A DNA stretch of 20,104 nt from an uncultured Lachnospiraceae bacterium (GTDB lineage: Bacteria > Bacillota > Clostridia > Lachnospirales > Lachnospiraceae): the NCBI GenBank assembly GCA_946630645.1, contig CAMOZD010000001.1, forward strand, positions 1-20,104, given 5' to 3'. Below, one piece after another: positions 1-6,422 of this stretch. The notes beneath the pieces are model-generated. The model searched no databases and was not told where the DNA came from. It was given only the letters and a program-made list of their open reading frames with translations. Position numbers and translations under genes: made by a program. The stretch's first letter is position 1. Every line of letters begins with the position of its first letter.

Positions 1-665
1 CTCAGGGTATCCCAATGGAGACAGGACTTTTTATCGAAACGGCCAATGATATTGCAGATAAACAGCACTATGCATTAGAAGGTTTTGCAAATGTATCCGG
101 CTCTGCCATCCAGTGGCTGAGAGATGGAGCAGGTGTGGTAACCAATGCCAAGGAAGCAGAAGAGCTGGCTAATTCCGTCGAGGATAACGGCGGCGTATAC
201 TTTGTTCCCGCCTTTGCCGGTCTGCCCAACGGTAGTGATCCCTATGCCCGTGGAACTATTATTGGTATCACCAGAGGAACAACCAAGGCTCATCTCTGCC
301 GTGCAGCCATCGAGGCTATGGCTTACCAGGTGGCAGAATCCTTCAATTCCATGGCTAAGTATGCCGGAGTTGAAATCCAGTCCGTCCGCGCAGACGGCGG
401 CGGAGCCCAGAATGATTTTCTCTGTCAGTTCCAGGCAGATATCCTGGGCGTGCCTGTGGAGCGTCCGGTGATTACCGAGACAACCTGTCTTGGCGTTGCT
501 TTCCTGGCAGGTGTGGCAGTGGGCTTTTGGAAGGATATGGAAGAGGTTGCTTCCAAGTGGAAATGTGAGAAGAGGTTTGAGCCAAGATTAACCAAAGAGG
601 AAAGAGATAAGCTGATGACAGGCTGGAACAAGGCTATCCAGCATGCATCCGGCTGGCTCAAATAA
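1..665 (+). CDS. glpK: Glycerol-kinase-like FGGY kinase, C-terminal part
   Basis: This is the C-terminal ~220 residues of an FGGY-family carbohydrate kinase; the N-terminal lobe and catalytic Asp lie before the window. The frame is open from base 3, so the Met at base 15 is internal. Glycerol-kinase signatures include YALEG...GSAIQWLRDG, DPYARGTIIGITRGTTKAH, the nucleotide-binding ADGGGAQNDFLCQFQADILG and ETTCLGVAFLAGVAVGFW. The family would phosphorylate glycerol (or a related polyol) with ATP in the cytosol. One oddity: the usual GLGAPYWDPYARG loop reads GLPNGSDPYARG here, so the Ala-Pro-Tyr-Trp stretch is lost. This could reflect a different polyol substrate. Glycerol kinase is the nearest family, but specificity is uncertain. 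Confidence 0.82.
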   Translation, partial: QGIPMETGLFIETANDIADKQHYALEGFANVSGSAIQWLRDGAGVVTNAKEAEELANSVEDNGGVYFVPAFAGLPNGSDPYARGTIIGITRGTTKAHLCRAAIEAMAYQVAESFNSMAKYAGVEIQSVRADGGGAQNDFLCQFQADILGVPVERPVITETTCLGVAFLAGVAVGFWKDMEEVASKWKCEKRFEPRLTKEERDKLMTGWNKAIQHASGWLK

Positions 666-704
666 TAAGATACATATATAGTTAATTAGAATATATTAAA
701 ATTC

Positions 705-765
705 TGAGGGTCAAGAGTCATTCGGATCATACAAAGACAGTTTGAAAAGTGACTTTTGGCCCTCA
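705..765 (+). terminator. Imperfect 16-bp inverted repeat after the kinase gene
   Basis: Arms TGAGGGTCAAGAGTCA (705-720) and TGACTTTTGGCCCTCA (750-765) pair with two mismatches around a 29-nt loop. The position 40 nt past the kinase stop suggests a transcript end or 3' stabilising hairpin. However, the T-rich tract that follows is poor, so it may instead be a dispersed palindromic repeat. Bases 666-824 hold nothing else recognisable. Confidence 0.4.
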
Positions 766-824
766 CATTATATTTTGTGACAGGGAAGGCATAGGGATGC
801 CGGACCATGAGAAGAAGGAAAAAT

Positions 825-1190
825 ATGGGTAATATAGCATTTATTAATGGAATTGTGATTCCAATGGACGGGAGAAAACGTTACAGTGCTGTCCTGGCAT
901 CGGATGTCACTCCCCTGGATGCTCTCCTGGGGATTCATGCTGCCGTAAACCAGCCCTATCCGGAGAACTCAGTAACTCCTTACGAGGCAGTACGCATGTA
1001 CACCAGTGATGGTGCCAGGTGTGGATGGGAAGATGGCTTTAAAGGCAAGCTCATCCCTGGCATGCAGGCTGATATGGTGGTGCTGGAAGCGGATCCAATG
1101 ACAGTAGATCCCCGGACCATCAAGGATATCAAAGTCCTTGGCACCGTGCGTAAAGGCGAGCTGGTCTATGACAAGGGGATTGGACATTAA
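825..1190 (+). pseudogene. Amidohydrolase (YtcJ-like) with large internal deletion
   Basis: The 121-residue frame joins the two ends of an amidohydrolase-3/YtcJ-type enzyme. The N-terminal ~20 residues (MGNIAFINGIVIPMDG) match the first strands of the family. From about residue 25 the sequence jumps to the C-terminal part: SDVTPLDALLGIHAAV, SVTPYEAVRMYTSDGA, GKLIPGMQADMVVLEADP, DIKVLGTVRKGELVY. Family members are usually above 500 residues, so roughly 400 residues are missing, including the metal-binding HxH and catalytic core. The deletion is in frame and leaves no stop, so a short inactive peptide could still be made. Start 825 is chosen because AGAAGGA lies 5 nt upstream; an in-frame ATG at 807 has no ribosome site. 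It cannot be a working hydrolase. Confidence 0.8.
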
Positions 1191-1237
1191 AGCAGGAGAA
1201 GGATCAGATAGTATTCTCTTAAAAATGAAGCTGTGTA

Positions 1238-1762
1238 TTAGTCCTGGCTTTTTAATTTTTCCTTTTCCTGGTTAAGGAGGTCTAAATCCAGATTGTTTTC
1301 ACAGGCTGTCTTGTCTACCCAGAGATTCAAGGCATCAATGGCCAGGGATACAGCGTCTAATTTGTAGCTGATCAGGGCGAAATCCTTGATTTCATCGGGA
1401 GAGATGACACCGTCACGGGCAATCTGGATCATGCGGTTGGTCAGGGCATTGACTTCATTCAGTCCGGCTATGGTTTCCAGTATGATGGCCGGTAAATCTG
1501 CGATCTCTACTTCAGGCACATAGCGGTCCCCGATGGCGCACTTGTGGGAGCAGTAATAATTGCAAAGGTCTGGTCTCTGGTAGCAGTCTGCCATCTGGAC
1601 CACGTCGTAGGGGCTGGGTTCCTGGGTTTCATACTCTATTCTTTCAATGCGGGCAGCGGATATGCCGTCCATCAGTTCGCTGGCCCTTTCCCTGGTCAGG
1701 CCCGCCTCCTCCCGGTATGTCTGATAGATGTTTTTGTTTTTCCTGGTTGACTGCCTTCCCAT
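1238..1762 (-). CDS. XRE-type helix-turn-helix regulator with Cys cluster
   Basis: A 174-residue cytosolic DNA-binding protein. An XRE-like HTH spans about residues 10-55 (YQTYREEAGLTRERASELM...RIERIEYE). It is followed by a Cys-rich stretch, LCNYYCSHKCAIGDRY, which could bind metal or sense redox state, and then a long helical C-terminus (about 85-165) likely used for dimerisation. The start is the ATG at 1762, which has AAGGAG about 9 nt upstream; a TTG at 1783 would also open the frame but overlaps that ribosome site. It is divergent from the small gene at 1934. The target is unknown. The HTH assignment is solid; a metal role for the cysteines is inference. Confidence 0.8.
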   Translation of the reverse strand: MGRQSTRKNKNIYQTYREEAGLTRERASELMDGISAARIERIEYETQEPSPYDVVQMADCYQRPDLCNYYCSHKCAIGDRYVPEVEIADLPAIILETIAGLNEVNALTNRMIQIARDGVISPDEIKDFALISYKLDAVSLAIDALNLWVDKTACENNLDLDLLNQEKEKLKSQD

Positions 1763-1804
1763 AGGACATTTCTCCTTTTCCAAAGTAGAAAACTTAGATT
1801 TCTG

Positions 1805-1840
1805 AGCCTATTTCCTGGTTTTTGGGGAATAGGCTTTTTT
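1805..1840 (+). terminator. Terminator-like hairpin in the XRE/small-gene gap
   Basis: AGCCTATTTCC (1805-1815) pairs with GGGAATAGGCT (1825-1835) and is followed by six T on the + strand. No + strand gene precedes it. It would therefore stop transcription running antisense through the XRE gene. Read on the - strand, it forms a hairpin in the XRE mRNA leader without a T tract. Confidence 0.55.
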
Positions 1841-1879
1841 AATCCATATTATTAAATGTTTATTTTTCTTGTCGAAATA

Positions 1880-1908
1880 ATTATACTTCTAATTAAGAAA
1901 GTTAGCAA
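1880..1908 (-). promoter_or_regulatory. Sigma-A-like promoter for the XRE gene
   Basis: On the - strand TTGCTA (1908-1903), a 17-nt spacer and a consensus TATAAT (1885-1880) point towards the XRE gene, giving a leader of about 110 nt. Only the -10 box is consensus. Confidence 0.45.
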
Positions 1909-1933
1909 TGACAAGTCCTGGAAAGGAGAAGTT

Positions 1934-2032
1934 ATGGATACAAAAAAGAGACTTCGTATGATCAGGATGATGGAGAAAATGGATTCTCATCCGGCCTTGT
2001 CAAAAAAACTTGGTTTAAAGATTAATAAATAG
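1934..2032 (+). CDS. 32-residue basic small protein
   Basis: A short gene with a strong ribosome site (GGAAAGGAG, about 4 nt before ATG). It encodes a Lys/Arg/Met-rich peptide beginning MDTKKRLRMIRMMEKMD and ending KKLGLKINK. It looks like one amphipathic helix followed by a basic tail, with no membrane segment or signal peptide. It lies 171 nt from, and divergent to, the XRE regulator. I recall similar MD(T/x)K..(R/Q)LRMIR..EKM peptides in related Clostridia but cannot confirm this here. Function unknown. Confidence 0.55.
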   Translation: MDTKKRLRMIRMMEKMDSHPALSKKLGLKINK

Positions 2033-2229
2033 TAAGAACATACATTAGTTAGTAGAAGAAATGTAATTAATAGAATTGCAAAAGACTAGAGTTAAAGATT
2101 TCGTCAAAAGAGGATGAGTGTTAAGTTATAAATATTAAATAAAAAAGCATTGGGTTTGTTTGAAGATATAGTTTATGGAGAAAGTAAAGTATGTTGGGGG
2201 AACAGTAAATCCTCCAGGAGGTAAGAACG

Positions 2230-2442
2230 ATGTTAACATTATTATTTATTTTTTGCATGATTTCTATTTTTTCTAAAGTAGCATGGCTGGCATTGAGAGG
2301 TGCCTGGGGATTTTCCAAGATTCTTTTATCCCTGGTATTTCTGCCCATTATTCTGATCTGCATGCTGTTTAGTAACCTTTTAGTAATCGCATTGCCCATA
2401 TTATTGGTGGTAGGAATCTTTTCAGCATTGAAAGAAGCCTGA
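2230..2442 (+). CDS. Small two-helix membrane protein
   Basis: A 70-residue very hydrophobic protein with CCAGGAGG about 8 nt before the ATG. It has two membrane segments, about residues 1-20 and 32-64, separated by a short polar link (RGAWGFSK). The charge pattern and AWGFSKILLSLVFLPIILI-type core resemble short membrane proteins common in Lachnospiraceae; that resemblance is from memory. It is monocistronic and ends at the terminator at 2468. No function can be assigned. Bases 2033-2229 upstream are AT-rich and show no clear gene. Confidence 0.65.
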   Translation: MLTLLFIFCMISIFSKVAWLALRGAWGFSKILLSLVFLPIILICMLFSNLLVIALPILLVVGIFSALKEA

Positions 2443-2467
2443 AAAGTAGATGATTACAGTTAGATGG

Positions 2468-2513
2468 AGTCCGTCTGGACCGGGATAAAAAACCGGTAAA
2501 GGCGGACTTTTTT
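2468..2513 (+). terminator. Rho-independent terminator
   Basis: AGTCCG (2468-2473) pairs with CGGACT (2503-2508), with an inner CCGG/CCGG stem, followed by TTTTTT. It ends the small membrane protein transcript. Confidence 0.75.
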
Positions 2514-2609
2514 CCTGTTGAGCCTGATAAATTGAACATAATATTAATTTCAAATAGTTAGACGCTCTTAACGATAGATGTGGTCAATAATTGACGGAAA
2601 AGGCTACAC

Positions 2610-2930
2610 ATGTTAGATCAGGCAATCAGAGCAGACCTGGCTGGAGAGCTGGAAGCAATCTATGGTTATGACGCACATGTACAGGCAACAGACGATCCGG
2701 TAGCAAAGGCTGTGCTTTCAGACATTCGCGATGAGGGAAAAGCACATATGGGAGAACTGCTTACCCTTCTCAAATATCTTGATCCTGCAGAGGGCGTTCA
2801 TTATAAGGCCGGGGAGAAGGAAGTATTAGAGGAGCTTGAAGAGATGGGTATCACAGCAGGTGAACTTCCCGAATCACTGAAGGAAGCTGCTGAAGAGAAT
2901 ATGGTAACTGTCGGAAGTCTGAAAGAATAG
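2610..2930 (+). CDS. Encapsulated ferritin-like cargo protein
   Basis: A 106-residue ferritin-like iron protein packaged inside encapsulin. Residues 13-58 match the EncFtn helix pair (ELEAIYGYD...RDEGKAHMGEL). After a linker the protein ends in VTVGSLKE, the encapsulin targeting peptide (TVGSL, residues 100-104). The shell gene starts 12 nt downstream, so the two are co-transcribed. By my alignment to the Rhodospirillum rubrum protein, E32 is kept as E13, Y39 as Y20 and H65 as H46. However, the E62 ligand is Gly43 and W38 is Gly19, so the iron site must differ; E42 or E49 could compensate. The N-terminus is about 19 residues shorter than in that protein. A stop at 2592 prevents a longer frame. 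Expected role: iron oxidation and storage under oxidative stress. Confidence 0.85.
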   Translation: MLDQAIRADLAGELEAIYGYDAHVQATDDPVAKAVLSDIRDEGKAHMGELLTLLKYLDPAEGVHYKAGEKEVLEELEEMGITAGELPESLKEAAEENMVTVGSLKE

Positions 2931-2942
2931 AGGAGGTATGGC

Positions 2943-3710
2943 ATGGATTTTTTAATGAGAGATGACGCTGGTTTTTCTGAGAGCCGGTGGGAAGCTATTG
3001 ATAAAATGGTTGTCAATGTGGCCAGTACCATTTTGACAGGAAGAAAGTTTATAGATATCTTTGGACCCCTTGGCGTTGGCATCCAGCATATTGATGCATG
3101 TGATGGAACTGTAAAGAAGCTGCCCATGATTCATTCTGATTTCGTAATCGAATGGCAGGAGATTGAGAACTCCAAGCGGCTGGGTATCCCCCTGTCTCTG
3201 GCCCAGGTAGCCCAGGCAGCCAGTGACTGTGCTATCCAGGAAGATAAGATGATTTTCCTTGGCGATGCCGAAGCCGGTTATGAAGGACTTCTCACTGCTA
3301 AGGGAACCAAGAAGATTAAGATGAAGGACTGGAAGGAAGGGGAGAATGCCTTCGCTGACGTGGCTGAAGGCCTCCAGTATATGCTGGAGTCTGGCACCTA
3401 TGGTCCCAAGGTTCTTCTGGTAAGTCCTGATGTATATACAGACCTTGCAAGAATCCAGCCGGGAACCGGTATGGTAGAGAGTAAGCGTATCCGCGGTCTG
3501 ATTGACGGAAAGATCTTCCAGAGCCCGGCTCTTCCCAAGGGAACAGCAGCCCTGATTACCACAGGTATCCAGAACATGGACCTGGCTATCGGCCAGGACC
3601 TGATCACAGGCTATCTGGGAGCGGCAGACCTGAATCATGAATTCCGCATTCTTGAGACCATTCTTTTGAGAATCAAGAATAAGAATGCCATAGTCGTATT
3701 TGAGAAATAA
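2943..3710 (+). CDS. Encapsulin shell protein (family 1)
   Basis: A 255-residue HK97-fold nanocompartment protein, close to the usual family length. Recognisable segments run through the protein: the N-terminal helix (MDFLMRDDAGFSESRWEAID), the FIDIFGPLGVGIQ region, the E-loop and A-domain (LLVSPDVYTDLARIQPGTGM) and the C-terminal strand (ITGYLGAADLNHEFRILETI). Subunits self-assemble in the cytosol into an icosahedral shell that takes in the cargo encoded immediately upstream. The start has GAGGAGG 8 nt before it; an out-of-frame ATG at 2938 overlaps that spacing and is ignored. The gene is followed by a strong terminator, so the operon is just cargo and shell. Confidence 0.93.
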   Translation: MDFLMRDDAGFSESRWEAIDKMVVNVASTILTGRKFIDIFGPLGVGIQHIDACDGTVKKLPMIHSDFVIEWQEIENSKRLGIPLSLAQVAQAASDCAIQEDKMIFLGDAEAGYEGLLTAKGTKKIKMKDWKEGENAFADVAEGLQYMLESGTYGPKVLLVSPDVYTDLARIQPGTGMVESKRIRGLIDGKIFQSPALPKGTAALITTGIQNMDLAIGQDLITGYLGAADLNHEFRILETILLRIKNKNAIVVFEK

Positions 3711-3730
3711 TACAGGTTAATATAAGAAAT

Positions 3731-3775
3731 AAATGGAATGACCCAGGTCAGGGATCTGGATCATTCCATTTTTTT
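3731..3775 (+). terminator. Terminator of the encapsulin operon
   Basis: A 15-bp stem with one mismatch (AAATGGAATGACCCA at 3731-3745 with TGGATCATTCCATTT at 3757-3771), followed by a run of seven T. Confidence 0.85.
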
Positions 3776-3960
3776 CTTCTTTATTCAGGAATTAGAAGAA
3801 GTATATGTTATCATAATAATGAGGGAAAATAAAAATAGCCTATAAGTTTAGGATTTGAAAAAGGTCAGCTATAGACCGGAACTTTAAGACTTTCATTGGT
3901 AAAAGAGCAGGAAAAGCCCGGTTTATACAGGAATAGTTTCACTTGACAGGAGGAGATATA

Positions 3961-4440
3961 ATGAAAAAAGTATTATGTGCGGTCTTTCTGATAAGTATGA
4001 TGACAATGGTGGCAGCCTGTACTTCTTTAACAGAAAAGCAGGCTGGCCAGGAAAAGGAAAATGGTGGAGAAATAGTGGCAGGGACGAGACGGGATTCAGC
4101 CGATGAGGCGGCCAATGACAATAAGGATCCCATTGAGTTTTCCGGGTCCTTTTCCGGTGGCTGGGAGCTTGTTGATCATGAGGCGGCTGCCTTGCCGGCT
4201 GAGGTCCAGACTGCCTTTGACAAGGCTGTGGAAACTTATACAGGCAGCCAGCTCAAGCCGGTGGCCTTTATGGCCAGGCAGATTGTAGCAGGGAATAATT
4301 ATATGATTCTCTGTCAGGCTTTGCCGGCAGTGGAAAACCCGGCTCCTGTCTACCAGATGGTGGTGATTTATGCTGATCTGGAGGGTAATGCATCTATCAC
4401 CCATGTGGAAAACCTGAACCTGGCAGATTATAATAAGTGA
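3961..4440 (+). CDS. Lipoprotein with cystatin-like domain
   Basis: A 159-residue lipoprotein. The start at 3961 is preceded by AGGAGGAG; an upstream in-frame ATG at 3943 lies before that site and is rejected. Residues 1-20 form a lipoprotein signal (MKKVLCAVFLISMM...VAAC), with lipidation at Cys20. A charged low-complexity linker runs to about residue 58. The C-terminal ~100 residues contain a GGW turn (66-68) and QIVAGNNY (107-114), matching the Gly turn and the QxVxG protease-binding loop of cystatins, then MVVIYADLEGN. Cystatin-fold proteins wedge into papain-like cysteine proteases. Inhibitor activity here is inference, and the fold may serve another role on the cell surface. The gene is probably monocistronic. 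Bases 3776-3960 upstream hold no clear gene. Confidence 0.72.
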   Translation: MKKVLCAVFLISMMTMVAACTSLTEKQAGQEKENGGEIVAGTRRDSADEAANDNKDPIEFSGSFSGGWELVDHEAAALPAEVQTAFDKAVETYTGSQLKPVAFMARQIVAGNNYMILCQALPAVENPAPVYQMVVIYADLEGNASITHVENLNLADYNK

Positions 4441-4503
4441 CCAGGGTTAAATGACTATAGATGTTGGAATCATAACCGGCAGGGTTGTTTCTATCATTTT
4501 TGT

Positions 4504-4755
4504 TTATGTCTTTGAAAAATAATGATTCCCTGTATTAAGGGCATAATCATAGCCGTTTCCATCAGGAGTATCACCAATACTTTCAATCAGGGAAACACGG
4601 TTTAAATAATAGGCATCAACATCAAGATCCGAGGGGGAAGATTCCATCACATAATAACCAGCGAACTGCTTCCGGCCACCGGAGCTGCTGGCTGTAATCC
4701 AGGTTCCCGAGACCATTTCGAGAAGTTGATCATCTATAATCCCTCCCTTGATCAT
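4504..4755 (-). CDS. Doubtful 83-residue hypothetical ORF
   Basis: An 83-residue frame with no ribosome site before its ATG. A GGGAGG sequence instead lies inside codons 4-5 and would better serve an out-of-frame ATG. The translation is protein-like and acidic (FAGYYVMESSPSDLDVDAYY...). Its N-terminus, IDDQLLEMVSG, resembles the end of a double-glycine export leader, though with Gly-Thr instead of Gly-Gly. It may be the remnant of a longer gene or a small secreted peptide. Convergent with the lipoprotein gene. No function assigned. Confidence 0.3.
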   Translation of the reverse strand: MIKGGIIDDQLLEMVSGTWITASSSGGRKQFAGYYVMESSPSDLDVDAYYLNRVSLIESIGDTPDGNGYDYALNTGNHYFSKT

Positions 4756-4903
4756 TGTTTTACAGTTTTATTCTTTTCGGCAGCCAGTTTTCATAGATTA
4801 TTTGACACTGGCAAATAGCATCAGATCGTTTTTTTAATTATACCATAAAATATTTCTGTGGTATTAACAGCTTGGACAAAGGGGGACATTTTCCCATAAA
4901 AAT

Positions 4904-4942
4904 AAAGGGGCAGCGACAATCATAATGATTGCCGATGCCCCT
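4904..4942 (-). terminator. Terminator of the TIM-yjbQ-aldolase operon
   Basis: A long stem of about 17-18 bp pairs AAGGGGCATCGGCAATCAT with ATGATTGTCGCTGCCCCTT on the - strand, with one mismatch and one G-U pair. It is followed by TTATTTTTAT. It lies 28 nt past the aldolase stop codon. Confidence 0.85.
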
Positions 4943-4969
4943 TATTAATAGGATTACTATGTATTGACT

Positions 4970-5806
4970 TTATTTTACAGGCTTGGTCTCGAATACTTTG
5001 TAGTAATGCTTGAGACAGTCATTGAGGCCTTTCTGTACTGCATTGCGAAGAGTGAGGTAATCCTCAGCACCGGACTCTTTTACTTCCTTCATGGCTGCAA
5101 GATAGAGGTCTGTGTATACGTTAACCTTGCAGATACCTTCTCTTGCGCAGCGGTTGAGGTTGTCATCACCTGAGCCGGATCCACCGTGAAGTACCAGCGG
5201 AACATTGGTGGCCTGGCGGATGGATGCCAGTGCGTCAAAGCTGATTTCCGGGATAGCCTTTGCCTTGTATACGCCGTGGGCTGTTCCGATGGAGATAGCC
5301 AGGGAGTCACAGCCGGACTGCTTTGCGAACTCTGCTGCTTCTTCTGCGGTAGTATATAAGGTCTCGGTATCATTCTGGTTAAAGTTGCTGGCAACGTGAC
5401 CAATCTCAGCCTCTACAACAACACCGCGGGCATGGGCATACTCAACAACTTCCTTAGTGGTAGCAACGTTCTCCTCGAAGCTCTTCATGGAAGCATCGAT
5501 CATAACGGAAGTGAAGCCAAGGTCGATGGCCTTCTTACAGGTCTCAACGCTCTCGCCATGGTCAAGGTGAAGTACGATCGGAACACTTGCTTCCTTAGCG
5601 TACTTTCTTCCTACGTTAGCGGCATCCTCAAGAGTCATGTTGGGGCCTAAGTGGCTCTCTGCGATGGCGATGATCAGGGGAAGTCCTGTCTCTTCAGCGC
5701 ATTTCACGTGGCTCTTGATACCTTCCATATCAAGGAAGTTGGCGGACGGAATCGCAAAATGCTCTTCCTGGGCTTTCTCAAATAAAATCTTTGTATTAAC
5801 TAACAT
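4970..5806 (-). CDS. fba: Class II (zinc) fructose-bisphosphate-type aldolase
   Basis: A 278-residue class II aldolase, the usual length for the GatY/KbaY/FbaA group. Zinc ligands are visible: His83 in LHLDHG with catalytic Asp82, His177 in GTAHGVYK and His207 in LHGGSGSGDD. EAEIGH (132-137) and the phosphate-binding KVNVYTDL are also present. The enzyme cleaves a ketose phosphate to dihydroxyacetone phosphate plus an aldehyde, in the cytosol. The start has CAGGAGGA 8 nt upstream. It is the third gene of the TIM-yjbQ operon, after an 85-nt gap, and precedes a strong terminator. The substrate could be fructose-1,6-bisphosphate, tagatose-1,6-bisphosphate or a phosphate specific to this locus. 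The context with a polyol PTS favours a catabolic role, which is inference. Confidence 0.92.
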   Translation of the reverse strand: MLVNTKILFEKAQEEHFAIPSANFLDMEGIKSHVKCAEETGLPLIIAIAESHLGPNMTLEDAANVGRKYAKEASVPIVLHLDHGESVETCKKAIDLGFTSVMIDASMKSFEENVATTKEVVEYAHARGVVVEAEIGHVASNFNQNDTETLYTTAEEAAEFAKQSGCDSLAISIGTAHGVYKAKAIPEISFDALASIRQATNVPLVLHGGSGSGDDNLNRCAREGICKVNVYTDLYLAAMKEVKESGAEDYLTLRNAVQKGLNDCLKHYYKVFETKPVK

Positions 5807-5826
5807 GATATATCCTCCTGATGAAT

Positions 5827-5842
5827 GACCACATCTGTGGTC
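5827..5842. repeat. 16-nt palindrome before the aldolase ribosome site
   Basis: GACCACA-TC-TGTGGTC in the gap between yjbQ and the aldolase gene. As RNA it forms a 6-bp stem with a 4-nt loop just upstream of the Shine-Dalgarno sequence. No T tract follows. It could mark an mRNA processing site or insulate the aldolase cistron. Confidence 0.4.
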
Positions 5843-5891
5843 CTATCTAAATTCGAATTCCCTTAAAGGTATGTATGTAAAATTCAGCGGA

Positions 5892-6422
5892 TTATTCGCC
5901 GATGATGATGATCTTGCACTTACGGTTACGGCCTGTTGCTCTGTCAAAATCAACAAAGTAAACATAGCCAGTGGAGCCTACGCCAAGCTTGCCTTCGTCA
6001 ACTTCGAGAGTAGCGCTGGAGCCGATCAGAGTGGACTTTAAGTGGGCATCTGCGTTAAGAAGAGCTCTTCTGTCTCCGCCGGGGAGATAGTCAGCTGCGT
6101 TGGGCCAGGACTCAACGTCTACGAAATGAGCCTCTCCCGGGTAGTTGTAAGGACCTTCCGGCGGCATCTCTGTCTGATCCGGGAAAATCTTGGATAAGGC
6201 ATTATTTAAGTCGATCTGAAGGAACTCTGTACCATCCTCGATTACATCATGAACATACTCTTCAAAGAAAACGGAGCAGGTGGTGTGGGGGGAGATGATG
6301 GTAACGATACCATTCTGGATCCCGCTGTTAGCGATTGCTTCTCTTACCTGAGGTGTGATATTGAAAAAAGAAGGTGTTCCACCGTGGGATGTTAACTTGA
6401 TTGTCTCTTTGTATACAGCCAT
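5892..6422 (-). CDS. yjbQ: YjbQ family (UPF0047) protein
   Basis: A 176-residue YjbQ-fold protein, longer than the ~130-140 typical of the family because of a central insert (about 70-115, rich in Pro and acidic residues). Family marks are SPHTTCSVFFEEY (44-56), the NADAHLKSTLIGSS segment and a final strand ending KIIIIGE. YjbQ proteins have been reported to show weak thiamine-phosphate synthase activity, but their physiological role is unsettled. The start codon overlaps the stop of the TIM-like gene by one base (TAATG), so translation is coupled; GAGGAG lies upstream within that gene. Its place between an isomerase and an aldolase suggests a helper role in sugar-phosphate metabolism, which is inference. 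Confidence 0.85.
   Translation of the reverse strand: MAVYKETIKLTSHGGTPSFFNITPQVREAIANSGIQNGIVTIISPHTTCSVFFEEYVHDVIEDGTEFLQIDLNNALSKIFPDQTEMPPEGPYNYPGEAHFVDVESWPNAADYLPGGDRRALLNADAHLKSTLIGSSATLEVDEGKLGVGSTGYVYFVDFDRATGRNRKCKIIIIGE

Noticed and set aside
2952..3638. 228-codon antisense frame under encapsulin
   Set aside because: Shadow of the clearly real encapsulin gene; no start signal and no recognisable domain.
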